DNA of 64,000 nucleotides from Strongylocentrotus purpuratus. Lineage: Eukaryota; Echinodermata; Echinoidea; Camarodonta; Strongylocentrotidae. The position numbers and the translations under genes are program-made. The DNA lies in NCBI RefSeq assembly GCF_000002235.5, contig NW_022145601.1, positions 3,779,563 through 3,843,562 on the forward strand, in the 5' to 3' direction. Under the pieces are notes generated by a model. That model saw nothing but the letters and a program-made list of their open reading frames with translations. It did no database searches and had not been told where the DNA came from. Shown piece by piece: positions 44,760 through 58,479 of the stretch (positions within the stretch are counted from its first letter, which is position 1; each line of letters starts with the position of its first letter).

Positions 44760-45800
44760 AAAAGATGAATTTGTTCTTTTTATATTTAATGTAAACTTCT
44801 TTACTATTATGAATCGAGCCTATATTATAATAAGTATTGATATTCTATAAAAGCAGTACCATATTTGTCATTTCTTCAGACTGAACTGAAAATAAATTGG
44901 GCCTAGCCTTAATTTTGGTAGAGGTATCCTTAAAGAAAAAATACAACGAGAAAACCGACTGTTGTTTTAAATGAAAACGGGTCATGAATATGTGATCAAG
45001 AACACCAAAACGAAATGTCATCCTCATTTCAGTATTATCATGTTATCTCCTCAATTTCCTATACTAAAGATCAGGTTGCACCTATATCTCTGTCTTTGTC
45101 CAAGAGTTGAACGCTATCAAATAAAACACTTCAGGCTGGAAACAAGAAAACGAGACCCGATACGAATGCAACGAGAGCAGACGACAAAATGCATAACTTT
45201 CTGTTTGACATTCATACCCGCCCGAGCCGGCACGTCACACAGTCAGCGTCAAATCTCGCACGCAACACGCTTCACAATTAATTCGTCTTTATCTGACTGA
45301 AACATCTACATCATATCTCTTCTTGACTCTTCGCCTCACAGTCTCTCCGCCGCCCTTCTCCTCGCATCCAGTGCACCTAGCCCCCATAAAAACGGAACCC
45401 TGGAATTAGTACCCAGTTCTGGAAGGTAATCATTTATCTATGAGGAAACGTTAATCATTCGTGTATCATTTCAGTACGTGGGAGCTAACAGCGTGTGTAA
45501 AATATTCATCACGACGTAATTGGAATCTGCACCATAAATCTGCGCTTTCTCGCTCTGTCCGTTCACTTCTACCTGCGTTGTTGATACAGTCTTTCCCCGA
45601 TGGTTTTGTTTAGTGCTTATTTTACCCGGACGCATAACTCTGGTGAGTGTTATCGGATATTAATATGGCTTGCGGCATAGTGGAAATATTCCAAACAGTA
45701 TACCTCCTCCTTCGAGACCTGAACAATCTATTCTTCTCAGAAAGAGAAAGGTGTTTATAAACTCTGCACTCTCTCCAATCACAAAAGTTTAATCCGGGAC
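44760..45800. other. intergenic or 5' region of the next gene
   Basis: No supported gene. ATG 45600 followed by donor-like CTG|GTGAGT at 45638 could be a short first exon, but its phase does not fit the favoured acceptor at 46058. Confidence 0.35.
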
Positions 45801-46453
45801 ATGGAAAGTACAAACCGCGGCACAGTACTTGGAAATAAAATAAATTGCGTGCCTTTGTCCTGGCTGTATCCTGCATCGCAAAGCAAGACAGCACATTATT
45901 TACAACGGATTTCATTGCGCTTCGAGGTCGGAGCCTTTTGCTGCATCGTTGAGTTCTGTTTCACACTTCAACGGGATGGTTACGCCGGATTAGGGGTCAT
46001 ATTGCTGTTCTTGTCCTCTCTCCGACGGGTTTTAAATCATGTCCAATTTAACATCAGGTCCGTAGTGTGTACCCCAGCTCAAACCTACCCGACGTCATCA
46101 CCCCTTGGTCAGCCCGAACTCCCAACACCAGAACAAATGTACCCCACTACCAGTACCCCGCACGCGACCACGCCCAATGACTACACCCCTCTCTCAAACG
46201 CATCTTCTGATCCCTACACAAGCTCTGATACCTACACTTCACTGCTCGGTACATCCTCTACGCTGGTGCCAGTCAACAGCACGAGTCTCAACGCTCACAC
46301 CGACACGACTACGCTTTCAGGATTCCTTAATTCCACTGAAGATGCCAATTCTATGATCATTACGTCATTGGTGACGTCATTTGACTTCAACGAAACGCTG
46401 AGTGATAATGCTACTCTTGTGGGTACACCGGTGAATGACCAAGGTAGACTAGG
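45801..46453 (+). CDS. mucin-like ectodomain exon of a membrane protein
   Basis: Open frame to CTA G|GTGAGT (donor, phase 1). From about 46059 it encodes a Ser/Thr/Pro-rich ectodomain with five N-glycosylation sequons (NAS, NST twice, NET, NAT). The frame is open back to ATG 45801, but its first 85 codons do not look like a signal peptide; AACATCAG|GTCCG at 46057 is a good acceptor, so the exon may start at 46058 with a 5' exon elsewhere. It joins the transmembrane exon at 52123 in phase. No family recognised. Confidence 0.55.
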
Positions 46454-46849
46454 TGAGTCGCTTATACCATCTCAAACAAACTAACGAAACAATTGGCACA
46501 TTTTACAAAAACAACAAGTTTTAGCTTGAGTTTATTGTATTCAAACTGTAGATGCACTGATGCATTGTCAAAGATATATGGTTAGGTTGAGGATTGCCAC
46601 TTGCAAATGACGTATAGATTTGGTTTGGTTTAGGGTTAGGATAGGGAAGAGTGATGGGGCTTGGACGAGGCTTGAAGCTAGGAAATCGGTTATAAGGACA
46701 GTGAAAGAAATGATGTCCTGAGTATGTATCGTACAATCCACATAAAATTAGCGTAGAAATTATAGGGAGACCGTAGGGATAAACAAAAACAAAATCGAGA
46801 AAGTAGACATATATATATATAGATGCGCAGCGAAATGACGGAGGTTAGA

Positions 46850-47033
46850 GAAAGAGGAGGAGGGAGGAAGAGGAAGAGGAATTAAAAAAAGGAAATAAAG
46901 AAAAAAATGAGAAAAAGAAGGAAAAGAAGAAGTAAAAGAAGAAGAAGAAGAAGAAGAAGAAGAAGAAGAAGAAGAAGAAGAAGAAGAAAAAGAAGAAGAA
47001 AAGGAAGAAGGACAGGAAGAAAAATTGAGGAGA

Positions 47034-47079
<46 letters not shown>

Positions 47080-47170
47080 GAGAGGGGGAGGAGGAGGAAA
47101 TATATGTGAGAGGGAAAGGGGAGAAGGGAATAGAGAGAGAGAGAGAGAGAGAGAGAGATGTAGAGATAGA
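46850..47170. repeat. (GAA)n and (GA)n block in the first intron
   Basis: GAAGAAGAA at 46905-47010, then GAGAGA to 47160. Confidence 0.95.
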
Positions 47171-47179
47171 GATAGGGGA

Positions 47180-47924
47180 GATAGGATATATAAAGATGAA
47201 TGTCGAGAGGAGAAAGAGGGTGAGAGTCTTGGGTAGGGGAGTAGGAAAAGGTGGGAATGGAGAAGTATAAGGAGAGAGGTGTTGCATATCAGCGATGAGC
47301 AATCCATAACCATCCTTAATTCTATAAAACGGTTAAAAAAATGTCACTCCCGATCCGTCATGCACGTTGTGAGCAGTGTGGATGATGGTTCGTATTGTCG
47401 CATTACCATTTGAATCACGGTTTCATCCATCTCCAGCTAAACTACTGTGCACCGCCATGAATACTTTTGCATTTATTATTGCTAAGCCGTATACCTTAAA
47501 GGTATCTTAACTGTGCGTGCCTCTCATCTTGTCACCTGCTGTAAAACCTATTTCCCAAGCAGAGAATCTAGAGTAGGAGGAAGGAAATAAAACAAACGGA
47601 AAGGAAAATAGTGTCTTTTGTGTAAAATCCATAAGAAAGGATTTGAGGTCAATATTTGTTATTTAATATAAGAGGCAGATGGTGACTTACCTGAAGATAC
47701 TAGTACAGGAAATAAGATAGACGATGCAGAAAGATATATCGATCCAAGGATAAAGTAGTCAAGAAGAAGTTGTTGGAAAAAGGAGGGTCAGTGAGTAGAA
47801 AATTGAGGAAAAGATAGAGAGAGAGAGGAGGAGGGGGCAGAAATACAGACACAGTTAGAGGCAATGTGGGACAATGTGATAGGGTGAACAAACAAAAAGT
47901 GGGAGTAGAGACAGACGGATCGAC

Positions 47925-47984
<60 letters not shown>

Positions 47985-48110
47985 GGGGGGGGGTAGAGGA
48001 GGGGGGGGACAAGTTATTAACAAAATAACCAAAAATAAAGTATGTATGGATAGACAGAAGATTTAAACTACAGACGAATTTCCTGTTCTCTATATGGACT
48101 ATTCAAAGAA
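47180..48110. other. intronic, (GA)n and poly-G at 47930-48010
   Basis: Nothing coding recognised. A GA dinucleotide tract at 47931-47980 is followed by G runs. Confidence 0.6.
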
Positions 48111-48117
48111 AGTGAAA

Positions 48118-48830
48118 AATGCTTCAATTTTCAATTTCAATTTATTGTCCAATATTGGAAATTTGTTTTGCTCACATACAAACGTACAAAGAATCAATAT
48201 AACTTTACGTACATAATAATCATATACTATGACATAGAAATCCTTCAGAATATTGCTATACAGTAGTTTTCTTACGTTATGATAAACAAACACAAAAATT
48301 ATTATAATAAATAAGCGAGTGATCGGGATGGCCCGGAAAAGTTACAAAAATAGCATTACAGAAAAAAAATAGAACGTAAAATTCAGGTAGCATTTTGATT
48401 GAAGAGCATAGATGTGACAAACACGTGAAAACAGACAAAAAGAGAATACAATTTCACAGATGAGAGGTGACAGTGAATAATGGATGTATTGGAGGATTCA
48501 GTATTTTGAGAGCTAAAAATGTTACACCGAAATATCTTAAATAAATGAAGCATTTGCTGGAAAGGTGTCATTTCTCTGTATTTGCTTCCAGCTAACGCTT
48601 CATATGATACAACCAGCTATTGCTAGAAAGCATTGCTAGAAAGTTATATTTTGACCCATTGTGAAAAAGCAGAGATTTGTGCGACGGATATATTAATAAA
48701 GACAAAATTAATATTAACTCCTTGCTAAAGAAATTATTTTTATCTTCTAAATAGTTGTTGGACCAAGGTAAACCAGTATGGATTGTATGGTTTCTCAAGG
48801 AAATCGAAGAAAAAAAACTCACGCAACTTC
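48118..48830 (-). mobile_element. possible LINE 3' portion, minus strand
   Basis: On the minus strand the sequence ends GACAATAAATTGAAATTGAA, with TTGAAA repeats, a typical LINE 3' terminus. Upstream (48592-48822) a minus frame with no clear RT motif may be a decayed part. Extent uncertain. Confidence 0.35.
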
Positions 48831-48839
48831 CTCTTTAGA

Positions 48840-51800
48840 CAATTAAAAAAAAAAGTGTTGACAACAACTCGTGGTGAATTATAGTTCCCATTATTTTCTT
48901 TATTGCTTAAAAACATATTTGAAAAAGTTTCATGACCAGTGCCATTATCCTTATCCCATGCAGCTTTTACAGCTTCAGTAGATTCTTGAAATGCGGAGGA
49001 AAAGCAATTAGACGCTTCTCCTCAAATCACCTTTAATACTCCACATCCGTCTCGGAGATGCTAGACGATTACTGCTGAAAACCATCTCGAGAAGGAATAA
49101 ATAATCAATAAAAAAAAGTATTTCAGGATAGAGTTGAGCTTTCTGATCATGTGATTACATTGAGGAAAAAGTGACTTAATGCAATATACCGGTTGACTAA
49201 CAATTTCAATTTTATGGATGTCTCTTTCCTAGGGACCTAATGACGAGTTATTCCACTATTATGAAATACAATACTTGGAATCCAGTCTGCATACATTACT
49301 TGTTGCTTATCGAGCTAGCTTTCAGGCTGTCAAGAAGAACCTTTGTTAAAAAGTATGAATTAAATCTAGATATGTTAGTGAATCGTTCTATTGGGAAAGG
49401 TTGGTCACTTTGAGCATAAAATTAGTGATTACTTTAAGGTTTAGGAATCATTAAAATGATAAGAAATTGACCAATTTTCGTTGAAAAGCTCAATCACCCC
49501 TACACACGAGATTGGTATGTTGGACTATTTGGTCTAAATATTTTAGTTATTTCTCATGAAGGCATTTGAAGAGCAACCTCTTTCAGGGGACATTCTACGA
49601 TGATATTCTTCCACATTATTTAAAAAAAAAGGATGCAATGAACATTTTATCTTCCGTCTTTGCCACATCTCCACATTCTCCTTATTCTTCAAATGAAGAT
49701 GTAGAGAAGATGAATAATGAACGGGGGTAACGAACGGCTCTCTCAAGTGGAGGACGTTTCTTTCTTTTTCTTATCCAGACTGGCCGTCTCCAAAAAGTTT
49801 GAAACCGCAGTACGCCCCTCTCCACATTCCACCCGTCCGCCCCCTGCCCCCTCTTCGTCTGGTTCTGCCTCATATTGTTGTCAGCTGCAGACATCCATTC
49901 ACCAGCAGAAACAGGGTTTACTTCATTTCAGATTTTTCCAATTTTGAAATACTTGCCTGATATGGGGCTTATGATTGTCGGCATAGTTCACTGGCATTTG
50001 GAAATTTTCCGCTTGGTTATTGAGGGCAAACATGGCGGAGTAGACGGCGCAGTGTTGGTGTAATCGACAGGCTTGTCGACAGAATGAAAGCCACGTCTTA
50101 ACCGGTACACACACCCCTCATCACCTGAGAAATTAATTTACCCCCTTCATATGGGAAAAGTAATCGGATGTTATAAGTAGTACATCCCGAAGAAAAACAA
50201 CACGAATTGTGATAAGAGTGTCACTTTAGATCATTGTAGCACAACTCGAAACTCACATGTCAACATACTTTACTGACACAAAGAATAACTGTATAAAGAT
50301 ATAAAATGTCCAACAGGCTAGAATGTTCATTTATGTCTTTGATTTAAAAAAGATTTGGTTGTGGTATCATTTAAACCTTCAAGGAATACACACCGGTTTT
50401 AGGGGCACACTTTCGCGATGGGACCGTTGTTTCTGACTCGAATAGAAGCCTTTTTTAATGTTCTCAATATCACAAGCGAGGGAGGTGAATGAGCTAAAGT
50501 TTTCATCTTTATTTTAGTCACAATGTAATTACGTCACAAAAAAATTACAAATAGACCGCCTCGCAGCACGAAAACGAGATAGCGGTTACCCAAATAGGCG
50601 TTTGGTCATTGAAAACCAGCTGCAGGCCCCAGCCAAGCCAACCCCGCTTCGTAGCCTACATGTAAGATAATACATCAAGGTTTAAAAGAATTTCCTTCCA
50701 CTGACTGCTATACTTATGATTGATATCTACGGTGTTATTACACTGTTGCTCATAATGTACGGATACCTTTATTCCTGGTAGGCATAGCGTATGCGTTTTC
50801 AAAACTGTTGTTGTCTAAATGACGCTTTATATTGTATTATCACGTAAGTTCTGAGAGGATAACAACTTTATTTATGAAGAATAAACCATAATGTCACAAT
50901 CATTTCATGAAAAGCTGTAAGAATTTTCCCCCAATGTTGTGGATAGCAATGTAGTTATTTGTAAAACTGTACGAGTATATATTTTAGTACGAGTAGAGTT
51001 TAGTACAGTTCCAAAATAATTGGACATTGGCATTTCCCGCGTCCCCTTGCCCCAAAATGTAATCATAGTTATTACTACCAATTGTGCTTTACGATATATT
51101 AATTTTTTGTTTAAAGAGATCCGGTAACCTTGTCTCAGATTCTGAAACAAAATCCTGAATTTAGCTCAGGCTGCAATGATAATTATAAACCTTTAGGTCA
51201 GTCAGGAACCCCATGACTTTTACAAACCTATCGCCTGCCTGAAAATCAAGATATTTATGATTGGAAATCGAAACCAAATTTTGCGTTTGCCAAACGGTTT
51301 TCATAACACTACAGTACACCATATCACAGACACTGATAACACGTAGGACCGTGCATCTCAGATTTAACATTGTTAAACGATGCCTTTAAAATATTGTAAT
51401 TCAGCTTATATCTCGACCACTGCCTTTAACCAAATTGTTTGCGTGATTATATTTTATTATACGAAGCAGCAATTTGACGAAAGCCTGTTGAATTTCTTTG
51501 TCGATTCCATGTACCATTTTCCGACTTTTATATTCATGGATTTTCAATTATTATAGAAATAGGGTATATCATACTACATAAGCATTTTGAGGAAAAATTA
51601 TACAATGAGTATATACAATCCTGGCAGGAAAAATTGACGAGTAATTGCGTAAGTTTTAAATTTTTATTGAGAAAATGAAGGAAAAACAATTTGAATTTTA
51701 AATGCAACTTGGATTATTTTCTCCATTCTAACACTATGGGAATACAAATTGCTGTACTTATTTTTAAACCCTCATCCATACCGAATCTAATACCCGCAAT

Positions 51801-52120
51801 ACCTCCGAGAGGTTTGTCGAAGATGATGATGTTACGTAATACACAAAGGTTTTCATCGAATTAGTCCATCTCGTTGCTAGGTTACACACTCACATGGCTA
51901 TCTCACAAAAGAAAACGCGTATGGGGAGTCGACGCGAATATGAATAATCCCCTCGGGGGGGGGGGGGTGACAATGATTATCATTAATAAGTAGGTCTATA
52001 ATCTTCGAAGTCCAGGAAATAAGCTTCTTATATTCAGCGCTCTTTCAAAAGCGAACCATTAATATTCTGCTTAAGTTCTTTGTTTGATCTCTTCTCTCTC
52101 TCCCCTTCTCTCTCTTTCAA
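48840..52120. other. intron of the membrane-protein gene, nothing recognised
   Basis: No supported exon. A candidate open stretch on the minus strand near 49930-50100 has an acceptor-like TTTCTCAG but no recognisable product. Confidence 0.4.
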
Positions 52121-52122
52121 AG

Positions 52123-52210
52123 GTTTGTCCAGAAATAATATTGTGCTTATTACATCCCTCTCCATCGTGATTGGTTGCTTTGCCTTCACTGCTCTGCTGC
52201 TCAGGATAGG
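52123..52210 (+). CDS. transmembrane exon of the membrane protein
   Basis: Acceptor CTCTTTCAAAG|GTTTG after a CT-rich tract; donor ATAGG|GTAAGT. Phase 1 in, phase 2 out. Encodes IVLITSLSIVIGCFAFTALL, one transmembrane helix, then an Arg. Fits the phase of the exon ending at 46453. Confidence 0.7.
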
Positions 52211-52409
52211 GTAAGTTGAACGTCGTTAATACATCACATATAGTGTTCCATAGTGTATCCACAGTGTGCCCACTATGACTACAGTACAGTGTGGCCATAA
52301 TAATAATAATAATAATATGTCTTGTTTACCCAGGGTAGCGTCATCAGTATTCATACTGTTCTCCCTGAGGGCCCTGCAATCATATTAATGTGTGTGGATA
52401 TTCTGTGAA

Positions 52410-52868
52410 CTCAGTGTGGGAGGTGTTTAAAAAAAAAAGTGGTATTTGTGTTGATGGACACAGTTTAGTCGATCACAGTATATTCTTTTAAATAGAAACA
52501 GTATAGGCATAGTGTAGTTATAGTTTGGCTACAGTGTGGCCGTTATGCGTGTCGATGTTTTGTGAACTCAGTGTGGGAGGTGTTTAAAAAAAAGTGGCAA
52601 TTGTGTGGATGGACACAATTTAGTCGACCACAGTGTATTATTTTAAATAGAAACAGTATAGGCATAGTGTAGTTATAGTATGTCTACATTGTGGAATTAG
52701 TGTGGGTGAATATTCGGTAAACTTAGTGTGGGCAGTGTTTTGAAAGCATGGATACAATGGGGGTAATTGTGTACATTGACATAGTTTACACAATGTTCTC
52801 ATTCACAGTGTATTTCTTTTTTAGTAACAGTAATGGTATAATGTAGTTATAGTATGGATACAATGTGG
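52410..52868. repeat. three tandem copies of a ~155-bp unit
   Basis: AGTGTGGGAGGTGTTTAAAA, GGACACARTTTAGTCGA, TTTAAATAGAAACAGTATAG and AGTGTAGTTATAGT recur at about 52415, 52568 and (diverged) 52720. Followed at 52860-52935 by TGGACATAGTG repeated about six times. Confidence 0.85.
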
Positions 52869-53624
52869 ACACAGTGTGGACATAGCGTGGACATAGTGTG
52901 GACATAGTGTGGACATAGTGTGGACATAGTGTGAACACATTTTTGACACAGTGTATAGATTGTATGGTAACGAATCAGTTTCAATTAAGACACTGTGCGG
53001 ACAGTATGGATACAATATGTTCATTTATAGACACCGTGTGGTCTTAATGTGGACACAGTTGGTACATGGTTAGCATACAGTGTAGAAGGTAATCAAAGTG
53101 CCTCTATATCAAAGCCAACGTGATAAAAAAAACGTACCAAAACTTGCTGTGTGTTTATATCGTGTGAACACGCTATTCCCTTCCTGTTTGAGGTGACTGT
53201 GTATCACATTGCGTTACACGGTGTGAATATTCAAATTTTGATGTTTTACAATGTATAAATCATTTAATACGTGCAAAAGACAGCACAGTTTACCATATTA
53301 AACACTCGCTACATGTTTCTAAATCGACAACACATGCCAATCAAAGTGTATACAATTAAAAAAAAATAATACACGTCCATTTACGCTTGTCGGCAAAATT
53401 TGGGAGAGTGCACAAGTGTTCCAGATTGTACATGCCCATTAAAGCATAATTAAGCAATTATGACACTAGCAAAGATTGCATTTTTAAATTTGCTAAAGAT
53501 GTGTAAACAATGCCCCAAATCTATGGGTGGCACGGCTAGTACATCAAGAAAACTAAATTAGATTTGATTAGTTAATGTGGTTCTATTTATATCCATTTGT
53601 TGTGTGTTTTGGTGTACTACACAG

Positions 53625-53700
53625 GAGTCGGGTAATGAAAGCAAGGAAAGAGGTGGAGGAGAGAAGACGAAGGAGACGGCATGCTGTGAGAAGAAATCAG
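53625..53700 (+). CDS. basic juxtamembrane exon of the membrane protein
   Basis: Acceptor TACTACACAG|GAGTCG, donor AATCAG|GTAAGA; phase 2 in, phase 0 out. Encodes MKARKEVEERRRRRRHAV followed by RRNQ, a strongly basic cytoplasmic segment consistent with the positive-inside rule after the helix at 52123-52210. Confidence 0.65.
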
Positions 53701-53970
53701 GTAAGAGCTCATGATGGCCCGCCCTCCTGCACCCCCCCCCCCCCTCCTCTCCATCCCGCGCCCTCATCCTGATGAGACCAATGGTCAACTCATAGGGCAT
53801 CTTTGTTTAATATGGCAAAATTCCTTCTGGTGAAGATGTATAAATGATAATAATACGTATATAGCACGACTTTACTTCTGCAACTACGACCAATGTTACT
53901 ACTAGTACTACTACCACCATTAACGCCACCACTACTACCACGAGCACGACTAATGCTGATGCTGTACTAT

Positions 53971-54003
<33 letters not shown>

Positions 54004-54494
54004 GTGTCTCTCTCATTCTTTTATTTCCCATATGTCTTATCTTCGATATATTATTGTAATTCTACTCAACACAAGGTTGGCATTACCTTCTGTTGGTCAC
54101 GTATATACATACATACACGTCTTCAGTTTCCTATTCAATGTGGAATATGCTTAAACCAAGCAAAGCGTCGCACGTACATGACAGTATACATATACAAATG
54201 TTTCTTTGGTATGGTTACATCGTTTCTGTCCACAGAGTCGAGTCGAATAATCACCATGGATTTTTAAAACATTAAAAGGAAATCGGAGAAGATCGGAGAA
54301 CCCATCAAGAAGCCTATGGTCCGTTGATAGAAGACGGGGTGAAGTCTCATGTCAGATTAGGATACAAAGAGAGAAAATGAGACAGGAAGGGAAGTATAAG
54401 ATTGAAACAGGATTTTGTCGAAAAGGATGGATGGTGTCGGTCAAGGGAAAACATGGAGAAATGAGGATGAAGCTATTTGAAGTTTAAACTTGCT

Positions 54495-54498
54495 CAGC

Positions 54499-54589
<91 letters not shown>

Positions 54590-54801
54590 ACCGATTCATG
54601 CTCAAGCAATGATGAAGGGGATTGTTCCAGCAAATAAATATATACTTGAAGACTAAGGACTTTGAACAACGTTGCTATCAAGTCACATACATGTAGAGTG
54701 GGACTCGAATCGAAACGACGTAATAGAGAGAGAGAGAGTGCAAGTGAGAGAGAGAGAGAGATAGATAGAGAAAGAGAGATAGCAAGAGAGAAAGGGAGAA
54801 A

Positions 54802-54855
<54 letters not shown>

Positions 54856-54860
54856 TGGGG
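54495..54860. repeat. two (GA)n tracts
   Basis: GA tracts at 54500-54585 and 54722-54853 around a short unique stretch. Confidence 0.95.
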
Positions 54861-55221
54861 AGGGGGTGAGAAAAAGTCAGGCACATAGAAGGATGGGTGT
54901 TTAGTACTTGTACCTCCTATGAAAGGAATACGAGAGCCTTTAGTCTCTGCTGCTTAACGTTTGACCTATGTGGTCCAGCCAACAGGAGAGGTAATTAACA
55001 GCATACCGGCACGTATGTTGGTAAATTTCTCCTCCCCTCTTTCTTTCTTTCCCTTTTTGTTCTCTGTCTCTCTCTATATATATATATATATATCTCTCTC
55101 CCTTATTTGCCCTAACTCTTACTGTAGCTTTCATTTTTTCACTCCAACTCTACCACATTCTCATTTTCTCGAAACTTTCATTTATACTCTTTGTCTTACC
55201 ATCATGCTCTATATCTCCCTT

Positions 55222-55500
<279 letters not shown>

Positions 55501-55580
55501 CTCTCTATCCACCTTCCTTCCATTGTCTACCCCACACCATCCCCTCGTCTGCCACACACGGCCTTGTGTTATCTATGTAG

Positions 55581-55638
55581 ACGTCGGAAGGCATCCCAAT
55601 GATGCTCGATGCAATCTTCTGGAAACGAGACACTCCAT
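55581..55638 (+). CDS. possible cytoplasmic exon of the membrane protein
   Basis: Acceptor TTATCTATGTAG|ACGTCG after a long pyrimidine tract, donor CCAT|GTAAGA; phase 0 in, phase 1 out, open throughout: TSEGIPMMLDAIFWKRDTP. A competing terminal exon after TCTGTCCACAG at 54236 would add four codons and stop. The end of the gene is not identified. Confidence 0.45.
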
Positions 55639-55639
55639 G

Positions 55640-56790
55640 TAAGATTATCCATACCGATGACCTCAGTTAACTATGCCAGGTCACATGCACCATGCCAGTA
55701 GTTACTGAAGAAATGTTCCGAAAATTAAGGAGGGTGTGGGCGGAGGGAGGGGAGTGTGGGGGCGATGATAAATGCGGTCAATGCCCTACGCTAATTAGAA
55801 TTCGAACTTCAACCATTGACGAAACATCTATACTTAACCCTAATGCTTACCCCCAGACGTAATAATTACCGATGGCAACCATAATAAATAACCTAGTATC
55901 ATAACCTAGGTCACCATCCATTTCCAGCCTAACCGCTCACGATGGCGGTTTCCTGCGTTCTAAAATTTATCTCTTTAGTTCAATGAAAAATATATACATA
56001 TATCCGTATACTTGTTTGCATGCTTTGTATTATGATTATTGTATAATATTATTATACTTGATTTACTATTTATTGTATAACCTTGTATTTGTTATTATAA
56101 CGCAGAAATATAAGCAATCAAACAAAAAGTACTCTTACGGAAAAACAATAGACCGCTAGCCTCAGGGGTACGGTGGGTGTAGATGGTTTGCAGTTTGCGA
56201 AAACTATACAGAGGGTTTGAAATATGAGACTATTAAATATTGTAGTCCACAGACCTGACATATTGACAAAGTTAGTCGCTGCTCAATGCTTCATTGAAGT
56301 GAAGTGTTACAGTATCAAGAGTATGTGCCTGCGGATAATGGACGTATGAAGATGAAAGAAAACGTTGGTTGCTTTGTCACGTATGCTAATTTAGCCACGC
56401 AGGTTGATTAAGGGTGTATCTCGCTGAGCAGCGAATGCTTGCGAACATAGCGAAATTGGGATTTTGCCAGGGTCCGCAAAAGGTTGCAAAAGGATCGTTA
56501 AAGGTCGAAAGAAAGTTCACAAACAGTTTTACTCGTCTTTGAAAAAAAGGTCATCGGTGCCCCTATTAAAATCGCAGTCTCTTGTTTAAACTTCCAGTCT
56601 GTAAAATCCCATTATATAGAATGCTTAGAGAGCATCCATATTGCATGACTATTGGTTCAAAATACCTGGGAGTCTCCCCCCCCCCCCTCGAAATACCAAT
56701 TCATGACCAGAACGAATGATTCACGCGAAGTTCTGGGAGAGAAGTATTTTTTTCGGAAATGACACCATTTCATGATCTGCTGTAGATGTT
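55640..56790. other. intergenic or intronic, nothing recognised
   Basis: AT-rich anonymous sequence with a C run at 56682-56691. Confidence 0.5.
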
Positions 56791-56795
56791 GACAT

Positions 56796-56984
56796 GGGGT
56801 CGTTTCATGAAACAATTAGTCGGTGGTTGTCACCAACTAATATCATGTTCAGCGACAATTTTTTTGTCACCGACTAATTTCCAGGCCTGTGATTGGTCAA
56901 ATTTAGTCAGCGCTGGCTAAATTGTCGGTGAACATGATATCAGTCGGTGAAAACCCCCGACTAATTGTTTCATGATACGCCCCC
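56796..56984. mobile_element. MITE with GTTTCATGAAACAATTAGTCGG ends
   Basis: Begins GGGGTCGTTTCATGAAACAA and ends TTGTTTCATGATACGCCCC; both flanks also share ACCGACTAAT and AACATGATAT in opposite orientation, so almost the entire 189 bp can fold back. Confidence 0.85.
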
Positions 56985-57069
56985 AGTTGTCATTTGGAGC
57001 CGAATGAGGATCGAATAACTAAATGTGATGAAAAGCGCGCTTCCTACGGGGGTGGGTGCAGGGAGGGGG

Positions 57070-57755
57070 AGTTTCCCCCCTCCTGCGCGAAGCGCGGAAG
57101 CTTTGAAAGAAGACGATTCGGTGTACCTTTCTCGACTCGCAATCCTTGTCTGAATTCAGTCCGCCCCTCCTGCGCATAGCGCGAAAGCTTTGACGTATTA
57201 TTAGACAAAGAAGATGATTCGTTGTACCTTTCTCGACTCTTCATCCTTATCTGTATTCAGTTTCCTCCCCTCCCGCGCAAAACTTTGAAGTTTCATTAAA
57301 TTATTAGAGAAAGAAGACGACTCAAAGTAGCGTTCTCGACTTCTTAATCCTTGTCTGATTTCTGTTCCCCCCCCCCTCTTGCGCGAAGCTTTGACGTTTT
57401 ATTAAAATATTAGAGAAAGAAGACAATTCATTGTACCTTTCTCGACTTCTTAATCCTTGTCTGATTTCTGTTCCCTCCCCCCCCCCCTCTTGCGCGAAGC
57501 TTTGACGTTTCATTAAATTATTAGAGAAAGAAGACAATTCGTTGCACCTTTCTCGACTCTTAATCCTTGTCTGGATTCAGTCTCCCCCTCCCTCCTCCTG
57601 CGCGAAGCGCGGAAGCTTTGACGTATTATTAGACAAAGAAGACGATTCGTTGTACCTTTCCCGACTCTTAATCATTAATTTAAACTCAGTTTCCCCCTTT
57701 ACGCGCGAAGCGCGGAAGCTTTCACATTTCACGTTGTACTGTTCTCGACTCCTTT
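57070..57755. repeat. ~106-bp tandem repeat, about six copies
   Basis: Each unit contains TTCGTTGTACCTTTCTCGAC, TTAATCCTTGTCTG, a CCTCCC stretch, GCGCGAAGCGCGGAAGCTTT and TATTAGAGAAAGAAGACGA. Open frames across it come from the repeat. A MITE end CTGGCTACGCGCCTG follows at 57869-57883. Confidence 0.85.
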
Positions 57756-58008
57756 TCCCTTTTTCTTTCTACGTCCTCTTACTTTTTTTCTTCTCTTTCT
57801 CTCTCTCTTTTTTTTGGCCGGCGTTTTGTGGGGGGGGGCGACCGCCCCCACCGCCCCCCCCCCCTCCCCTGGCTACGCGCCTGTGTGATGACGATGCTGA
57901 ATATATACTCTTACAAATAACACTCTCTGCTGAAGAGTCTCATAACTCATGCAAGGAACAAATCCTACCACTGGAGGTTGTTTCCGGTGATGCTGACGCC
58001 GGATGATA

Positions 58009-58330
58009 AGTATCAAGTATCAAGTTTATTTGCCTTCCAGAAAACACATGTGACAAAATATAATAGGGTATATTCGTAACAGTACAATGTAGAATAAAGT
58101 AGCGAAGATTAGATAAACCCGGCCAGAAGGGAGATACATGTAACACGGGGGTGAAATGGCGTTGTAAAATTCCCCTCTATGTACATGTGAATAGTAAAGG
58201 ACAGATGCACACAAGTATTACATGCATTTGTGAAAGGTTTTGAATGTTGTATTGCTACGTGTATTATTAACAAAGGACATGTGTTTATCAGACATTTCAT
58301 AACTGCAGTCTGCGCATGAGCAAGATAAAC
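58009..58330 (-). mobile_element. LINE 3' tail, minus strand
   Basis: On the minus strand the segment ends AATAAACTTGATACTTGATA with CTTATC, a short-repeat tail typical of CR1-like LINE 3' ends. Inner extent unclear. Confidence 0.5.
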
Positions 58331-58479
58331 GTCATTCGTACTCGTACCACCCTGTGACATCCGTGAAGACACCAAATACTTGATACGTGTTCACGAATGT
58401 CTTGAAGTCGTGATTCATTTGTGGACACGTTATGCATCAGACGTTATATTAATGGATATTTTCTTTTCAAAATTGGGGG

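Noticed and set aside
49543..50114. Possible exon(s) on either strand near 49.5-50.1 kb
   Set aside because: Acceptor- and donor-like signals exist, but the reading frames conflict and no product is recognisable.
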